From: Mesotoga prima MesG1.Ag.4.2
GTDB taxonomy: Bacteria; Thermotogota; Thermotogae; Petrotogales; Kosmotogaceae
Length of the DNA: 64,000 bases
Reading direction: 5' to 3'
Assembly (NCBI RefSeq): GCF_000147715.2
Contig: NC_017934.1
Coordinates: 1,922,001 to 1,986,000 of the forward strand
The notes beneath the pieces are model-generated. The model searched no databases, was not told the DNA's origin, and worked only from the letters and a program-made list of their open reading frames with translations. The translations under genes and the position numbers were made by a program. The first letter of the stretch is position 1. Each line of letters begins with the position of its first letter. This document shows positions 17,783 through 26,371 of the stretch, piece by piece.

Positions 17783-18553
17783 CTATTCAACAGAGACACC
17801 CGCGTAAAGTGTCGAAACATTTCCATGGTTTTCAACCGTGCTATAGAATTCGAACTCTATTAGAGAGACTCCTATTTTTAGAGCTTTGAAATCGAATAAC
17901 CGCTTTCCGGGTTCGGTGCTTGCTATTGGAAAGTTCGAGATGTCACCGGGAAAGGATTGGCTCTTCGAAGGGTCGATGTACCTGTTATCTATGAGTCTCA
18001 GGATTTCGCTATCGCCCCGCACGCTCCATGAAAATCCAGCCGATAAGTCTTCCTCAGTAGTGGCTGCGAATAGATCACCCGACTTATGAAACCCGGAGAA
18101 CTGTCAAGGACCGTTACATAATCAGGAATACACTCACTTAAAGTTCTGTCATCCATTTCTACATTGAATACCCTTATGTCGACAGCTTTTTCTTCGCCTT
18201 CCCATTCTCTGTAGAGCTTGAAAATAATTGCAAAGCTTCCCAAGGTTTCTGGACTGAATAACCAGGTCACTTTCGAACCGCCACCTTGGACAGCTTTTTC
18301 AGATTGGTCAACGGAGCTTTCCTTCGAAAAAAGTGAAAAGGCGTTAGCTTCTGATGAATAGTAGTGCCATGTATAACCGGTCGAAGCTTTCTCCACAAGT
18401 TGGGCCTTCAAGCGTTGTTCGTAGCTGATTCTGTTTAATTATCGGGATATTTGATTCTTCTGAATCTCCTATGCCGGCAAGAAGAGTTCCATAGAAAGTC
18501 ACAAATACAATCGTCATTATTAAAGAGATTATGTGATAGTCTTTGAAAGCCAT
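17783..18553 (-). pseudogene. Exported tandem chagasin-like (inhibitor I42) protein, broken by two frameshifts
   Basis: From an ATG at 18553 (AGGTGGT upstream) the frame gives an N-terminal membrane/signal segment (IISLIMTIVFVTFYG). After a shift near 18411-18430 a second frame carries STGYTWHYY, a GGGS turn and LYREWEGEEKA. These match the three loops of chagasin, an inhibitor of papain-type peptidases (NPTTGYxW, GGxG, RPWE). After another shift near 18095-18105 a third frame has SAGFSWSV, GKRLFDFKA and FEFYSTVENHG, a degenerate second copy of the same domain, to the stop at 17783. If intact it would be an exported two-domain inhibitor of about 250 residues. Two independent shifts argue for a dead gene, but resequencing would be needed to exclude errors. 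Confidence 0.6.
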
Positions 18554-18864
18554 AAGTACCACCTATTCTGCTTCTGTTAGAAAACCTAACAATGTAGGTA
18601 TTTGACGATCTCCAGAGAGAAAGGATCAAACGGGAAGAAAGGATCCAAAGAAGAAGTCCTGTTTTCAGCTAAACTCTTCTCTTGTATTTCATAGAGGAGG
18701 AATGTCAAAACGACCGAATTCAATCGCGTCTAATCGTGAAAGACAAGCTCCAATGATGTCTTTCGACTTTTCATCTTTTATCTAATAGTGTAGATTTTTA
18801 TGACTCAACAAATCAATCATTTGTGTTAATATTTCTTCATGCTATGAAAAAGGGGGGAAAGTAA
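18554..18864. promoter_or_regulatory. Intergenic region upstream of the heliorhodopsin gene with an inverted repeat
   Basis: AT-rich region without a convincing gene. ACAAAT-N5-ATTTGT (18808-18824) is a perfect 6-5-6 inverted repeat about 40 bases before the heliorhodopsin start, and TTGTGT (18821) with TATGAA (16 bases on) is a weak promoter match. The gene's ribosome site is AAGGGGGG. A possible regulator site; nothing identifies the regulator. Confidence 0.4.
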
Positions 18865-19629
18865 ATGGAATCCGTTTACAAAAAGCTTCGTATATACAAC
18901 TTGATAATGGGTTTTCTCCACCTTGTTCAGGGAATCATAATGCTGATAGTAAGCAACGATTCTTCTTTGACGATTACGAGAAACTACCTGGAGTTTGACC
19001 GGGAGATAATGCGACTGGTTCCAGCAACCGAGAACTTCATGGATCTGAAGATGGGTCCTTTCATCGCGAGTTTCCTCTTCATGTCCGCCATAGCGCATTT
19101 CATAGTCTCAACCTTTGGCTTTGGGTGGTACGCAAGAAATCTTCAGAAAGGAATTAATTACGCCAGATGGTACGAGTATTCCATCAGCTCTTCGGTGATG
19201 ATTGTTGCCATCGCTATGTTCTCGGGTATGCTTGACATAGTTAGCCTCATGCTGCTCTTCACTGTCAATGCCCTAATGAACCTCTTCGGGCTTATGATGG
19301 AACTTCACAATCAGACAACCGAAAGGACAAACTGGACGGCCTTTATCTTCGGCTGTATTGCCGGGGCGGTCACATGGATAGCTGTCTTCGTATACTTTTT
19401 TACATCTCTTGGAAAGGCTAATGTTGAATTCCCGTCTTTTGTTTATGCAATTCTCATTACTTTCCTAGTTTTCTTCAACAGCTTTGCGATAAACATGTTT
19501 CTTCAGTACAAGAAGATCGGTCCCTGGAAGAACTACCTCTTCGGCGAAAGTATGTATGTTCTTCTCAGCCTTGTTGCCAAGAGTGTCCTTGCGTGGCAGG
19601 TTTTTGCCGGAACGCTCAGGCCAGTTTGA
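18865..19629 (+). CDS. Heliorhodopsin (retinal-binding seven-helix membrane protein)
   Basis: 254 residues with seven hydrophobic helices, the size of the founding member 48C12 (about 253). Signature residues fall where the family has them: His19 in helix A, His78, Glu104 in ARWYEYSISSSV (the Schiff-base counterion region), Asn135 and the MELHN turn, and Lys239 in SLVAKSVLAWQVFAG, the retinal-binding lysine, with Ser235 one turn before it. Heliorhodopsins are light-sensing, non-pumping proteins with inverted topology (N-terminus inside); their output is poorly known. The gene stands alone with its own terminator. No carotenoid cleavage oxygenase, carotenoid gene or photolyase is in the window, so the retinal source is unknown. 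GGGGGG precedes the ATG by 8 bases. Confidence 0.95.
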   Translation: MESVYKKLRIYNLIMGFLHLVQGIIMLIVSNDSSLTITRNYLEFDREIMRLVPATENFMDLKMGPFIASFLFMSAIAHFIVSTFGFGWYARNLQKGINYARWYEYSISSSVMIVAIAMFSGMLDIVSLMLLFTVNALMNLFGLMMELHNQTTERTNWTAFIFGCIAGAVTWIAVFVYFFTSLGKANVEFPSFVYAILITFLVFFNSFAINMFLQYKKIGPWKNYLFGESMYVLLSLVAKSVLAWQVFAGTLRPV

Positions 19630-19652
19630 TAAAAGTTTTTAAGGAGTATCGT

Positions 19653-19678
19653 GAGACCCCGAAAGGGGTCTCTTTGTT
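19653..19678 (+). terminator. Intrinsic terminator of the heliorhodopsin gene
   Basis: Perfect 8-base stem GAGACCCC/GGGGTCTC with a GAAA tetraloop, then TTTGTT. It isolates the heliorhodopsin transcript from the methyltransferase gene. Confidence 0.85.
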
Positions 19679-19701
19679 AAGATAATTCCAGGAGGATATA
19701 G

Positions 19702-20439
19702 ATGCCAAATCTCTACTTCTATGCCGGTTCGGCAAATCCGGAGCTGTACGAGCTTCAGAATGAATTGATCGACCCAGAAAGGAAAATAGAGAAGGTTATG
19801 GAAGAGTTCTGCGATTTCGAAGGCAGCGTGATTGTCGATGTTGGAGCAGGCTCAGGCTTTCATTCACATATGTACGCAAGCACTGCCTCCATGGTTTACG
19901 CCGTGGAGCCGGATTCGGGAATGTTAAAACAATTGAAAGCGAGGCAAGCCCGTGACTTCAGATCGAACTTCTGTGTGTTGAAGGGATTTGCTGAGGACCT
20001 TCCACTGAAATCTGATCTGGCAGATATCGTGCACGCCAGGCTTGCGTATTTCTTTGGCCCGCCCATGAAATACACAGAGAGTTGTGAAGAGGGGATTGAG
20101 GAAGTCAAAAGGGTCCTGAAGACCGGCGGGTATTTCTTCAATATTCAGAACAACTACTCTTCAGGCCAGTATGCGGATTTTCTCGAACTATCATATGGTC
20201 GGGACCTTAAAAACCTTCAAAAAGAGATTTCCGATTACTTCGCATCGAGGGGCTTTTTGGAAAGGATCGTGAGAACGAAATGGAGAGCAAAGAACCGTGG
20301 GGAAATCGAAAAGGCCCTTACGCTGGAATTTCCGATCGAGAAGGTGGGGCAAATCATGAAAGCCTTTTCCGGCAACGAGTTCTCACACGACTTTTCAATA
20401 TTCTTCTTCAAGAAAAGAACCAGAGGCGAAAATGGTTAG
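19702..20439 (+). CDS. Class I SAM-dependent methyltransferase
   Basis: 245 residues. SAM-binding motif I is VIVDVGAGSGFH (43-54), followed by VYAVEPDSGML (motif II acid) and a Methyltransf_11-like ADIVHARLAYFFGPP segment. The substrate cannot be told; its closest general class is small-molecule or ubiquinone/menaquinone-type methyltransferases. AGGAGG lies upstream of the ATG. The heliorhodopsin terminator separates it from that gene, so co-function is not implied. Confidence 0.85.
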   Translation: MPNLYFYAGSANPELYELQNELIDPERKIEKVMEEFCDFEGSVIVDVGAGSGFHSHMYASTASMVYAVEPDSGMLKQLKARQARDFRSNFCVLKGFAEDLPLKSDLADIVHARLAYFFGPPMKYTESCEEGIEEVKRVLKTGGYFFNIQNNYSSGQYADFLELSYGRDLKNLQKEISDYFASRGFLERIVRTKWRAKNRGEIEKALTLEFPIEKVGQIMKAFSGNEFSHDFSIFFFKKRTRGENG

Positions 20440-20591
20440 AGTCTATCTTTTAGGTCATTCGAGTTGCTTATTGAATTATCATGAACACATAGTTTTTCCC
20501 CGGATCGATAGGGTTACGAAAGTTCAGTGGTTTTTCGGTTTATTGCAGGGGTAGTGATGTGGAAACATGAAAAGAAGAATTGTAATACCCT

Positions 20592-20608
20592 ATACCAGTT
20601 TATGGTAT
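20592..20608. promoter_or_regulatory. Inverted repeat in the promoter region of the Mrp/Mbx operon
   Basis: ATACCA-GTTTA-TGGTAT, a perfect 6-5-6 palindrome, lies 57 bases before the first gene of the complex. A TTGTAA (20580-20585) and TATGAT (20606-20611) overlap or flank it but are spaced 20 bases apart, longer than ideal. A candidate operator; function inferred only from position. Confidence 0.4.
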
Positions 20609-20664
20609 GATACTTTCATTAGTAAGTGGAATATTTCACAAATTTCACATAAAGGGGTGGTGTA

Positions 20665-21156
20665 ATGGCCCTGCAATTCATCTCTCTACTGGTGATCTCC
20701 TTTATCATCTGGCTGGGCTTAGCCGGGAGTTTTGCCCTTGCCGAGATACTTCTTGGGCTTGTGGTTTCGACTGTTGTAGCCATAATCTTGAGCAAGTACT
20801 CAAGATTCCGGATCGGTCTGGATTTTCCTGTTCGGGTCTTCAGATTCGTATTCTCCTTCCTTCCAATCTTCATTATGGAAATGGTAAAGGCAAATATCGA
20901 TGTAGCCAAAAGAGTCTTGAATCCTTCTCTTCCGATAAACCCTTCGATGGTAGAAGTTGAAACGGATTTGAAAGGGGAGATCTCGAAGCTCACTCTGGCC
21001 AACTCAATAACTCTCACACCTGGGACCTTGACAGTTGACATTGGTGAAGACCGTCTCCTGGTTCACTGGATAGACAAGAAGACCAGTGAACCCGAGAGAA
21101 TAAGAGAAGAGATCTCGGGAAAGTTTGAGAAGAGAATAGGGGGGATCTTCGAATGA
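20665..21156 (+). CDS. mrpE: Mrp-type Na+/H+ antiporter subunit E (MbxA-like)
   Basis: First gene of the complex. 163 residues: two or three N-terminal membrane helices (LQFISLLVISFIIWLGLAGSF...), then the family's cytoplasmic beta-rich C-terminal part with LANSITLTPGTLTVDIGEDRLLVHWID, characteristic of MnhE/MrpE. AAAGGGGTGG precedes the ATG. Its stop overlaps the next start (ATGA). It belongs to the ion-translocating module of the membrane arm. Confidence 0.93.
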   Translation: MALQFISLLVISFIIWLGLAGSFALAEILLGLVVSTVVAIILSKYSRFRIGLDFPVRVFRFVFSFLPIFIMEMVKANIDVAKRVLNPSLPINPSMVEVETDLKGEISKLTLANSITLTPGTLTVDIGEDRLLVHWIDKKTSEPERIREEISGKFEKRIGGIFE

Positions 21157-21407
21157 TAGGCTTCTCCATCTTCTTTTCGCTAATACTCATTGGCGCCGCT
21201 CTGACTCTATACAGATTACTGAGAGGGCCGACGGTTCCCGACAGAGTCGCAGCACTGGATATATTGAACGTGATGATTACTAGTGCAATAGTATTGTTTT
21301 CTCTAATCGATGGCAATCCTCTCTTTCTAGATATAGCGCTTGTTTATGCTGCGCTCTCGTTTCTTGAGACCATAGTGGTTGCCAGGTATCTGGAGGGGAG
21401 AAGATGA
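21153..21407 (+). CDS. mrpF: Mrp-type antiporter subunit F (MbxB-like)
   Basis: 84 residues with three membrane helices and the family motif YRLLRGPTVPDRVAALDILN (20-39), then LFLDIALVYAALSFLETIVVARYLEG. It overlaps both neighbours by 4 bases. Small structural subunit of the Mrp ion-pumping module. Confidence 0.93.
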   Translation: MIGFSIFFSLILIGAALTLYRLLRGPTVPDRVAALDILNVMITSAIVLFSLIDGNPLFLDIALVYAALSFLETIVVARYLEGRR

Positions 21408-21748
21408 TCATACTAGATATTGTGGGATATGGGCTCTTATCTGTCGGCACATTTTTCTTTTTCCTGGGAGGCCTTGGAATGCTGAGGATGCCCGATGTTT
21501 TCAACAGGCTGCAGGCCGGAACGAAGGCAACTACACTGGGTTCGTTCTCCGTGATACTTGGTGTGGGACTGATAAATCCACAGTGGCTGCTGAAGACTAT
21601 AATCATAGTCGCCTTCATTGCTATTACAAATCCTGTCGGGAGTTCAGCGATAGCCAGAACGGCCCTGAAGAAAGGAATAATACCGATAACTTATCAGGAA
21701 TCTCATAAGGAACCGGACGGTCTCCCCAAAGGGGGTGGGGAAGAGTGA
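21404..21748 (+). CDS. mrpG: Mrp-type antiporter subunit G (MbxC-like)
   Basis: 114 residues, three membrane helices. FFFLGGLGMLRMPDVFNRLQAGTKATTLG (about 18-46) is the MnhG signature, followed by NPVGSSAIARTALK. Overlapping start and stop codons on both sides indicate coupled translation. Confidence 0.93.
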   Translation: MIILDIVGYGLLSVGTFFFFLGGLGMLRMPDVFNRLQAGTKATTLGSFSVILGVGLINPQWLLKTIIIVAFIAITNPVGSSAIARTALKKGIIPITYQESHKEPDGLPKGGGEE

Positions 21749-21987
21749 ACGTATTCTCGTTCATAATCGGAGTGGTAATGGTGGGACTGGCTATTTTCGC
21801 GATTGAGGCGAATAAGCTGTTGACTTCCGTGATAATGCTCTCCGCAATGGGGCTTCTGTCTGTCATACTGTTTGTTATCATGAAAGCTCCGGATGTCGCA
21901 ATAACGGAAGCTTCTGTTGGAGCCGGCCTCACTACGGCCATATTCCTCCTCTCCCTTAGGAAGCTGAAACGAGCTGATGTAGAATGA
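21745..21987 (+). CDS. MbhD/MbxD-like membrane subunit (MrpA C-terminal-type, DUF4040)
   Basis: 80 residues, GTG start overlapping the previous stop. Three helices with MKAPDVAITEASVGAGLTTAIFLL, the motif of the small subunit that corresponds to the C-terminal part of MrpA in archaeal Mbh and Mbx complexes. It replaces the large MrpA of true Mrp antiporters, as in Mbh/Mbx operons. Confidence 0.9.
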   Translation: MNVFSFIIGVVMVGLAIFAIEANKLLTSVIMLSAMGLLSVILFVIMKAPDVAITEASVGAGLTTAIFLLSLRKLKRADVE

Positions 21988-22742
21988 AGCGGATGATATC
22001 TGCACTTATAGCACTTCTTTTCTTCTTCATGATCGTAACCGTTCTGAATTCCGACTCTTCCGATTCTATGGGGATTCCAAGATATGGTGAAGTGAAGCTC
22101 TCCGAAAGAGTCTCTGCGAAATACATCGAGAAATCGGTGAATGGGAATGAAGATGAGATTAACTTTGGAGTGACTGCGGACGCCGAGACGGGTTCGGCTA
22201 ACATGGTCACTTCGATTGTCGTCAATTACAGGTCATTCGACACCCTCGGAGAGGTGACGGTACTCTTCATTTCAGCGACCGGAGTCGGACTGCTTCTTGG
22301 AGGGGGAAGAAAGAGGGTCGGTTCGGCAATATCCGTCAGTCCCGTTGTCAAGATCGCCTCGCGCGTAATCTCCCCATTGCTAATGGTGCTGGGGATATAC
22401 GTATTCGTTCATGGCCATCTGACGCCGGGCGGAGGGTTTCCCGGAGGAGCGATAATCGCGGCCGGTTTCTTGCTTCTCGTTGCGGTCGACGATGAAAAGA
22501 GGGCTTCAAAGGGACTGAAGATACTGGAGGGTACAATGGGACTTCTCTACGTTCTCATAGGTATAGCCGGCCTGTTGATCTCGGGTTCCTTCCTTAAGAA
22601 TTTCCTTCCCACCGGTGTGGTAGGAGAGCTTTTCAGCGCAGGCATTATACCGGTTGTTTACTCGGTAATCGGTATCAAGGTTGGAGCAGAGCTTTCCGGA
22701 ATTGTGGATGACTTCATTTCGGAAGGGGGCGATGAGGCATGA
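21984..22742 (+). CDS. Fused MbhE-MrpB-type membrane subunit (MbxE/F-like)
   Basis: 252 residues in two parts. Residues about 60-105 (NMVTSIVVNYRSFDTLGEVT, then LFISATGVGLLLG) match MbhE, a piece of MrpA's C-terminus. Residues about 115-245 (SPVVKIASRVISPLLMVLGI; HGHLTPGGGFPGGAIIAAGF) match MrpB/MnhB. In several Mbh operons these are separate genes; here one protein carries both. Start and stop overlap the neighbours. Confidence 0.9.
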   Translation: MKRMISALIALLFFFMIVTVLNSDSSDSMGIPRYGEVKLSERVSAKYIEKSVNGNEDEINFGVTADAETGSANMVTSIVVNYRSFDTLGEVTVLFISATGVGLLLGGGRKRVGSAISVSPVVKIASRVISPLLMVLGIYVFVHGHLTPGGGFPGGAIIAAGFLLLVAVDDEKRASKGLKILEGTMGLLYVLIGIAGLLISGSFLKNFLPTGVVGELFSAGIIPVVYSVIGIKVGAELSGIVDDFISEGGDEA

Positions 22743-23089
22743 TCCAGTACTTTTCTATGATGCTGGTCGCCGTTGGCTTATACGGCCTTCTTTCGCAGAA
22801 GAATCTCGTTAAGCTAATTATCTCTTTGAATATAGCAGAGATCGGAGTCAACCTCTTCATTGTCTCTATAGGTTACATAGAAGGGGGAGCGGCTCCTATT
22901 CTTTCTTCGGTCAGCGACAACTCGTCCCTTCTCTTTGTCGATCCTCTTCCCCAGGCTCTAGTTCTTACTTCTATAGTTATCGGAGTGGGCGTAACGGCCC
23001 TGGCCCTTTCGCTTATTGTTTCTGTAAGCAAATCAAGGGGCACGATAGATATCTCGGAGCTCTCGAGCGGGGGAGGTGATTCCGAATGA
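22739..23089 (+). CDS. mrpC: Mrp-type antiporter subunit C (NuoK-like, MbxG)
   Basis: 116 residues with three membrane helices. LIISLNIAEIGVNLFIV carries the membrane Glu conserved in NuoK/MrpC, and DPLPQALVLTSIVIGVGVTAL is the family hallmark. It starts within the previous stop (ATGA). Confidence 0.94.
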   Translation: MIQYFSMMLVAVGLYGLLSQKNLVKLIISLNIAEIGVNLFIVSIGYIEGGAAPILSSVSDNSSLLFVDPLPQALVLTSIVIGVGVTALALSLIVSVSKSRGTIDISELSSGGGDSE

Positions 23090-24534
23090 ATCCCGTATGG
23101 TTAATAGCAATACCCCTCGCGCTAGCCTTTGTGAGCGCCTTCTGGAGAAGTGTCTCCGGTTGGGCTCTGCTTGTAGCCGCCTTCTTCAACGCCTTCGCCG
23201 GAGTCTTCGGGGTAATGTTCCTCACCGCTACAAGCTTCTCTATTGGCGGGTGGAAAGCTCCATATGGTATCAACTTGCTCGTTAACGACGCTACGAAGCT
23301 TTTACTTCCCGTCGCAAATATACTCTTTCTCTTTGCAGTGTTGAGTTACCTACGAAAAGGGGAAGAGACTAAGAAGTACTCGGTGGTTTTCTTGGTAGCT
23401 CTTGCCTCATTGAACGGGATCCTTTTGACCAACGATCTCTTCAACCTCTTCGTTTTCCTCGAGATCGCCGGAATCTCCGCCTATCTTCTGGCATCTACTG
23501 GAGAAGGCAGCGGTTCAAAGGTTGCATCTTTCAAGTATCTGATGATAGGATCGGTAGGATCGCTGCTGTATCTTCTTGGGGTCGCTGTTCTTTACGGGGC
23601 GGCTGGCACTCTAAACATTTCCGAACTTGCTGCCAGGATATCTTCCGGTCAGATCAGCGGCGATGTCACGTTAGTTTCTTCACTTCTTATTGTTGCGGGT
23701 CTCGGTGTTGAATCGAAATTGCTTCCCTTTAACGGTTGGGTTCCCGACGTTCTGACGAAATCGTCGCGTATTGCTACGCTGGTTCTTGCGTCGGTCTATC
23801 CGCTCGCAATGGTGAATGCCTTTTCAAAGGTCTTACTCGCCGTAGGAGACGATCGCGCGATGACTCTCGTCATTCTTCTTGGGACGGCAACTGTCCTTGT
23901 AGGCGAGGTCCTTGCTTTCAGTCAGAAGTCGTTGAGAAGAACGCTTGCCTATTCAAGCATCGCTCAGTCGGGCCTGGCGATCTTTCTTGTCGGGATCGGG
24001 AGCGTTGAGGCAATCACGGCATCGATAATGCTTCTCATAAACAACGCTCTTTCGAAATTTATGCTCTTCTCCGTTGACGACAAGGTTATCGATGAAGTTG
24101 GTCGAGACGATAGAGATACTCTTAACGGGTTCGGCCGAAAGTCACCGATAGTCGGAGTAATATTTGTAATCTCAGCGCTTTCAATTGCAGGTATGCCCCT
24201 CTTCTTCGGATTTAGGGGAAAGCTGAACGCGATATCGGCAAGCTTCGAAACCTCAATGGCGGTTCCTATAATAATTCTCATTGCAGCGGCTATTGAAGTT
24301 ACATATTACTTCAGGTGGATCTTCACCTTCTTCAAGCCGGTCGGAACAGCTCAGACGCCTGAGAAGAGAATGGTCCCATCGGTGGAGTTCCTTGCCTTCG
24401 GGCTTGTGTTAAGTACGGTCATAGTCTTCCTCGGGGTAAGCTCGGGGGAGGCCTTCATGATGTTTGAGAGAGCCGCGGATTCTCTTGTAAATGGCATTTT
24501 GGCAATTGGAAAGGCCATTCTGGGAGGGATGTAG
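23086..24534 (+). CDS. mrpD: Mrp-type antiporter subunit D (NuoN/NuoM-like, MbxH)
   Basis: 482 residues with about 14 membrane helices; a proton or sodium channel-like subunit. FNLFVFLEIAGISAYLL has the key Glu126 of helix 5. GVESKLLPFNGWVPDVLTKSSRIATLVLASVYPLAM holds the helix 7 and 8 lysines (about 207 and 223; the two pieces adjoin). LINNALSKFMLFSV has the Lys that is missing in the next protein. It overlaps mrpC by 4 bases and ends directly before the next start. Confidence 0.93.
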   Translation: MNPVWLIAIPLALAFVSAFWRSVSGWALLVAAFFNAFAGVFGVMFLTATSFSIGGWKAPYGINLLVNDATKLLLPVANILFLFAVLSYLRKGEETKKYSVVFLVALASLNGILLTNDLFNLFVFLEIAGISAYLLASTGEGSGSKVASFKYLMIGSVGSLLYLLGVAVLYGAAGTLNISELAARISSGQISGDVTLVSSLLIVAGLGVESKLLPFNGWVPDVLTKSSRIATLVLASVYPLAMVNAFSKVLLAVGDDRAMTLVILLGTATVLVGEVLAFSQKSLRRTLAYSSIAQSGLAIFLVGIGSVEAITASIMLLINNALSKFMLFSVDDKVIDEVGRDDRDTLNGFGRKSPIVGVIFVISALSIAGMPLFFGFRGKLNAISASFETSMAVPIIILIAAAIEVTYYFRWIFTFFKPVGTAQTPEKRMVPSVEFLAFGLVLSTVIVFLGVSSGEAFMMFERAADSLVNGILAIGKAILGGM

Positions 24535-26367
24535 ATGAATATACTCTTTTTGATAGCGGCATCTCTCTTTGCCGCTCCGTTGTTCTTTCTGGTTTCAAAA
24601 CTGAATAAGAACGCGGCCTATGTTGCTTACGCCGCGTTCCAGATATTCATCTTTGTCTATGTGTTTTTCTGGGGAGGAAGTGGAGCTTCATATGAAGTGG
24701 TCGGGATAACGGGCAGACTCAACTTCAACTTCTCTATGCCCCCCGTTAACTGGTTTTTCGCTTCGATAGTGATGCTAATAATATCCACGACTGCGGTCTT
24801 CATGCTTCCTCTAAAGAAGAGCTCCGTCAAGGTCTTTCTGCTTAGTCTTGTAACTGCAGGAGCGATCGGAGCGGTCTTCTCGGCCGATTTCCTTACTTTG
24901 ATGATCTTCTGGGAGATTTCCACATGGGCCTCTCTGATTCTCATAATTCAAGACAAGGAAAAGTCGACTCGAGAGGCGATAAAGTATGCCGCTATCGCGG
25001 CGGTGGGAAGTTATTCAATGTTGTTCGCGATCTTTTATATGGACAGCAGGCTGGGAACCGTCGAATTTTCCAGTGTGGCTTTGAAGATCGAGAGCCAACC
25101 GATCGGTGTTCAGCTCACAATCTTCATAGCCTTGGCGGTAATGGTTCTTGCAAAGATGGGAACTTTCCCTCTCCATACATGGCTTAGGGGCTCACATTCT
25201 TCTGCACCAGACGAATTCAGCCCCATCCTTTCCGGAGGACTCACAAAACTCGGTGGCTTTCTGCTCTTCACCATGACGATTGTTTTCCCCTCCTTTAAGG
25301 TTTTCGGCAAACTTCCCCTATTTAACGGCATTCCGATCGTAAATTATGGATTTGCCCTCCTTGGGGGCATTTCGATAGTCGTGGGAACGGTTATGGCTAT
25401 ACGAATGGAAGACGCCAAAGAACTCATCGCCTTTTCGACTGTAAGCAATTCAGGCTATATAGTGTTGGCCCTCGCCATTGGTGGAACCTACGCGACTGCC
25501 GGAGGAATGATGCACATTCTCAACCACGCAATGGCATCTGCCGCCATGTTTATGGCGATAGCTGCGGTAGCCTACAGGACAAAGACTACGAAAATGCACG
25601 AGATGGGAGGACTCATAATGAAGATGCCCGTCACCTTCGCCGTTTATCTCGTTGCGATTATTTCGGTGGCTGGAATTCCTCCTACAAGCGGATTCGTGTC
25701 GAAGTGGTTGATCTATCAGCAGCTAGTGCAGGATGGTTTGCCGTTTCTAGCCTTTGCCGCTTTCTTTGGAAGCATAGGGTCATTCATGTATGTCTTCAAA
25801 CCTCTAGCGGGGATTTTCCTGGGACAACTGAAGCCCGAACATGAGAAAGTTAGAGAAGCACCGCTGATTATGCTTGCTCCGATGGCCTTTCTGACATTTC
25901 TTACTGTTTTCTGGGGAGTCTTTCCGAGCAACGCTATAAGATCGATCAACAGGATTACGGAATCGGTTGGCGGAGGAACTGTCGACGTGACTTTCTCGAG
26001 AATTGTCGCACTTACTGGGGAATGGGACTCAGTTTTGGTTACGACTGCCTTCGCGATAGGCTTCGTGATATCGTTGTTGATCTTCATGCGCGCAAAGAAG
26101 GCCAGACAGGTAGATCTTCTAGACAATTACACGGGCGGGGATTTTCTGTACACCGCAGAGCTTTATCACTTTTCTTACAGGATGTACAGGCCGTTCGACA
26201 GGTTATTCGAAAAGTGGCCTTCGATGGAAAACTGGCTTTCATCGACTTCTGAGAAAATCAAGGAACTTGGAGCCCTGTTCAAGGCAGTCTTTTTCAACCG
26301 TAATCCTCAGGTATACATTGCTTTGACTGTTATTGTTCTTCTTGGCGCCTTCTGGTGGTTGAGGTGA
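24535..26367 (+). CDS. Second antiporter-like subunit (MrpD/NuoL-like, MbxH'-type)
   Basis: 610 residues, starting at the base after the previous stop. The antiporter core holds Glu127 in LMIFWEISTWASL, Lys207 in VLAKMGTFPLHTWL and Lys238 in LSGGLTKLGGFLL. In the helix 10 motif LNHAxxKxxLF the lysine is absent (LNHAMASAAMF, 329-339), an odd difference from the classical antiporters. A C-terminal extension with a charged segment (VDLLDNYTGGDF to WPSMENWLSS, then a final helix) fits the lateral arm of MbxH'/NuoL. Two MrpD-like subunits in a row distinguish Mbx from Mbh. Confidence 0.9.
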   Translation: MNILFLIAASLFAAPLFFLVSKLNKNAAYVAYAAFQIFIFVYVFFWGGSGASYEVVGITGRLNFNFSMPPVNWFFASIVMLIISTTAVFMLPLKKSSVKVFLLSLVTAGAIGAVFSADFLTLMIFWEISTWASLILIIQDKEKSTREAIKYAAIAAVGSYSMLFAIFYMDSRLGTVEFSSVALKIESQPIGVQLTIFIALAVMVLAKMGTFPLHTWLRGSHSSAPDEFSPILSGGLTKLGGFLLFTMTIVFPSFKVFGKLPLFNGIPIVNYGFALLGGISIVVGTVMAIRMEDAKELIAFSTVSNSGYIVLALAIGGTYATAGGMMHILNHAMASAAMFMAIAAVAYRTKTTKMHEMGGLIMKMPVTFAVYLVAIISVAGIPPTSGFVSKWLIYQQLVQDGLPFLAFAAFFGSIGSFMYVFKPLAGIFLGQLKPEHEKVREAPLIMLAPMAFLTFLTVFWGVFPSNAIRSINRITESVGGGTVDVTFSRIVALTGEWDSVLVTTAFAIGFVISLLIFMRAKKARQVDLLDNYTGGDFLYTAELYHFSYRMYRPFDRLFEKWPSMENWLSSTSEKIKELGALFKAVFFNRNPQVYIALTVIVLLGAFWWLR

Positions 26368-26371
26368 TGAC

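Noticed and set aside
18702-18785. 27-codon frame after GAGGAGGA
   Set aside because: The ribosome site is only one base from the ATG and the peptide has no recognisable features.
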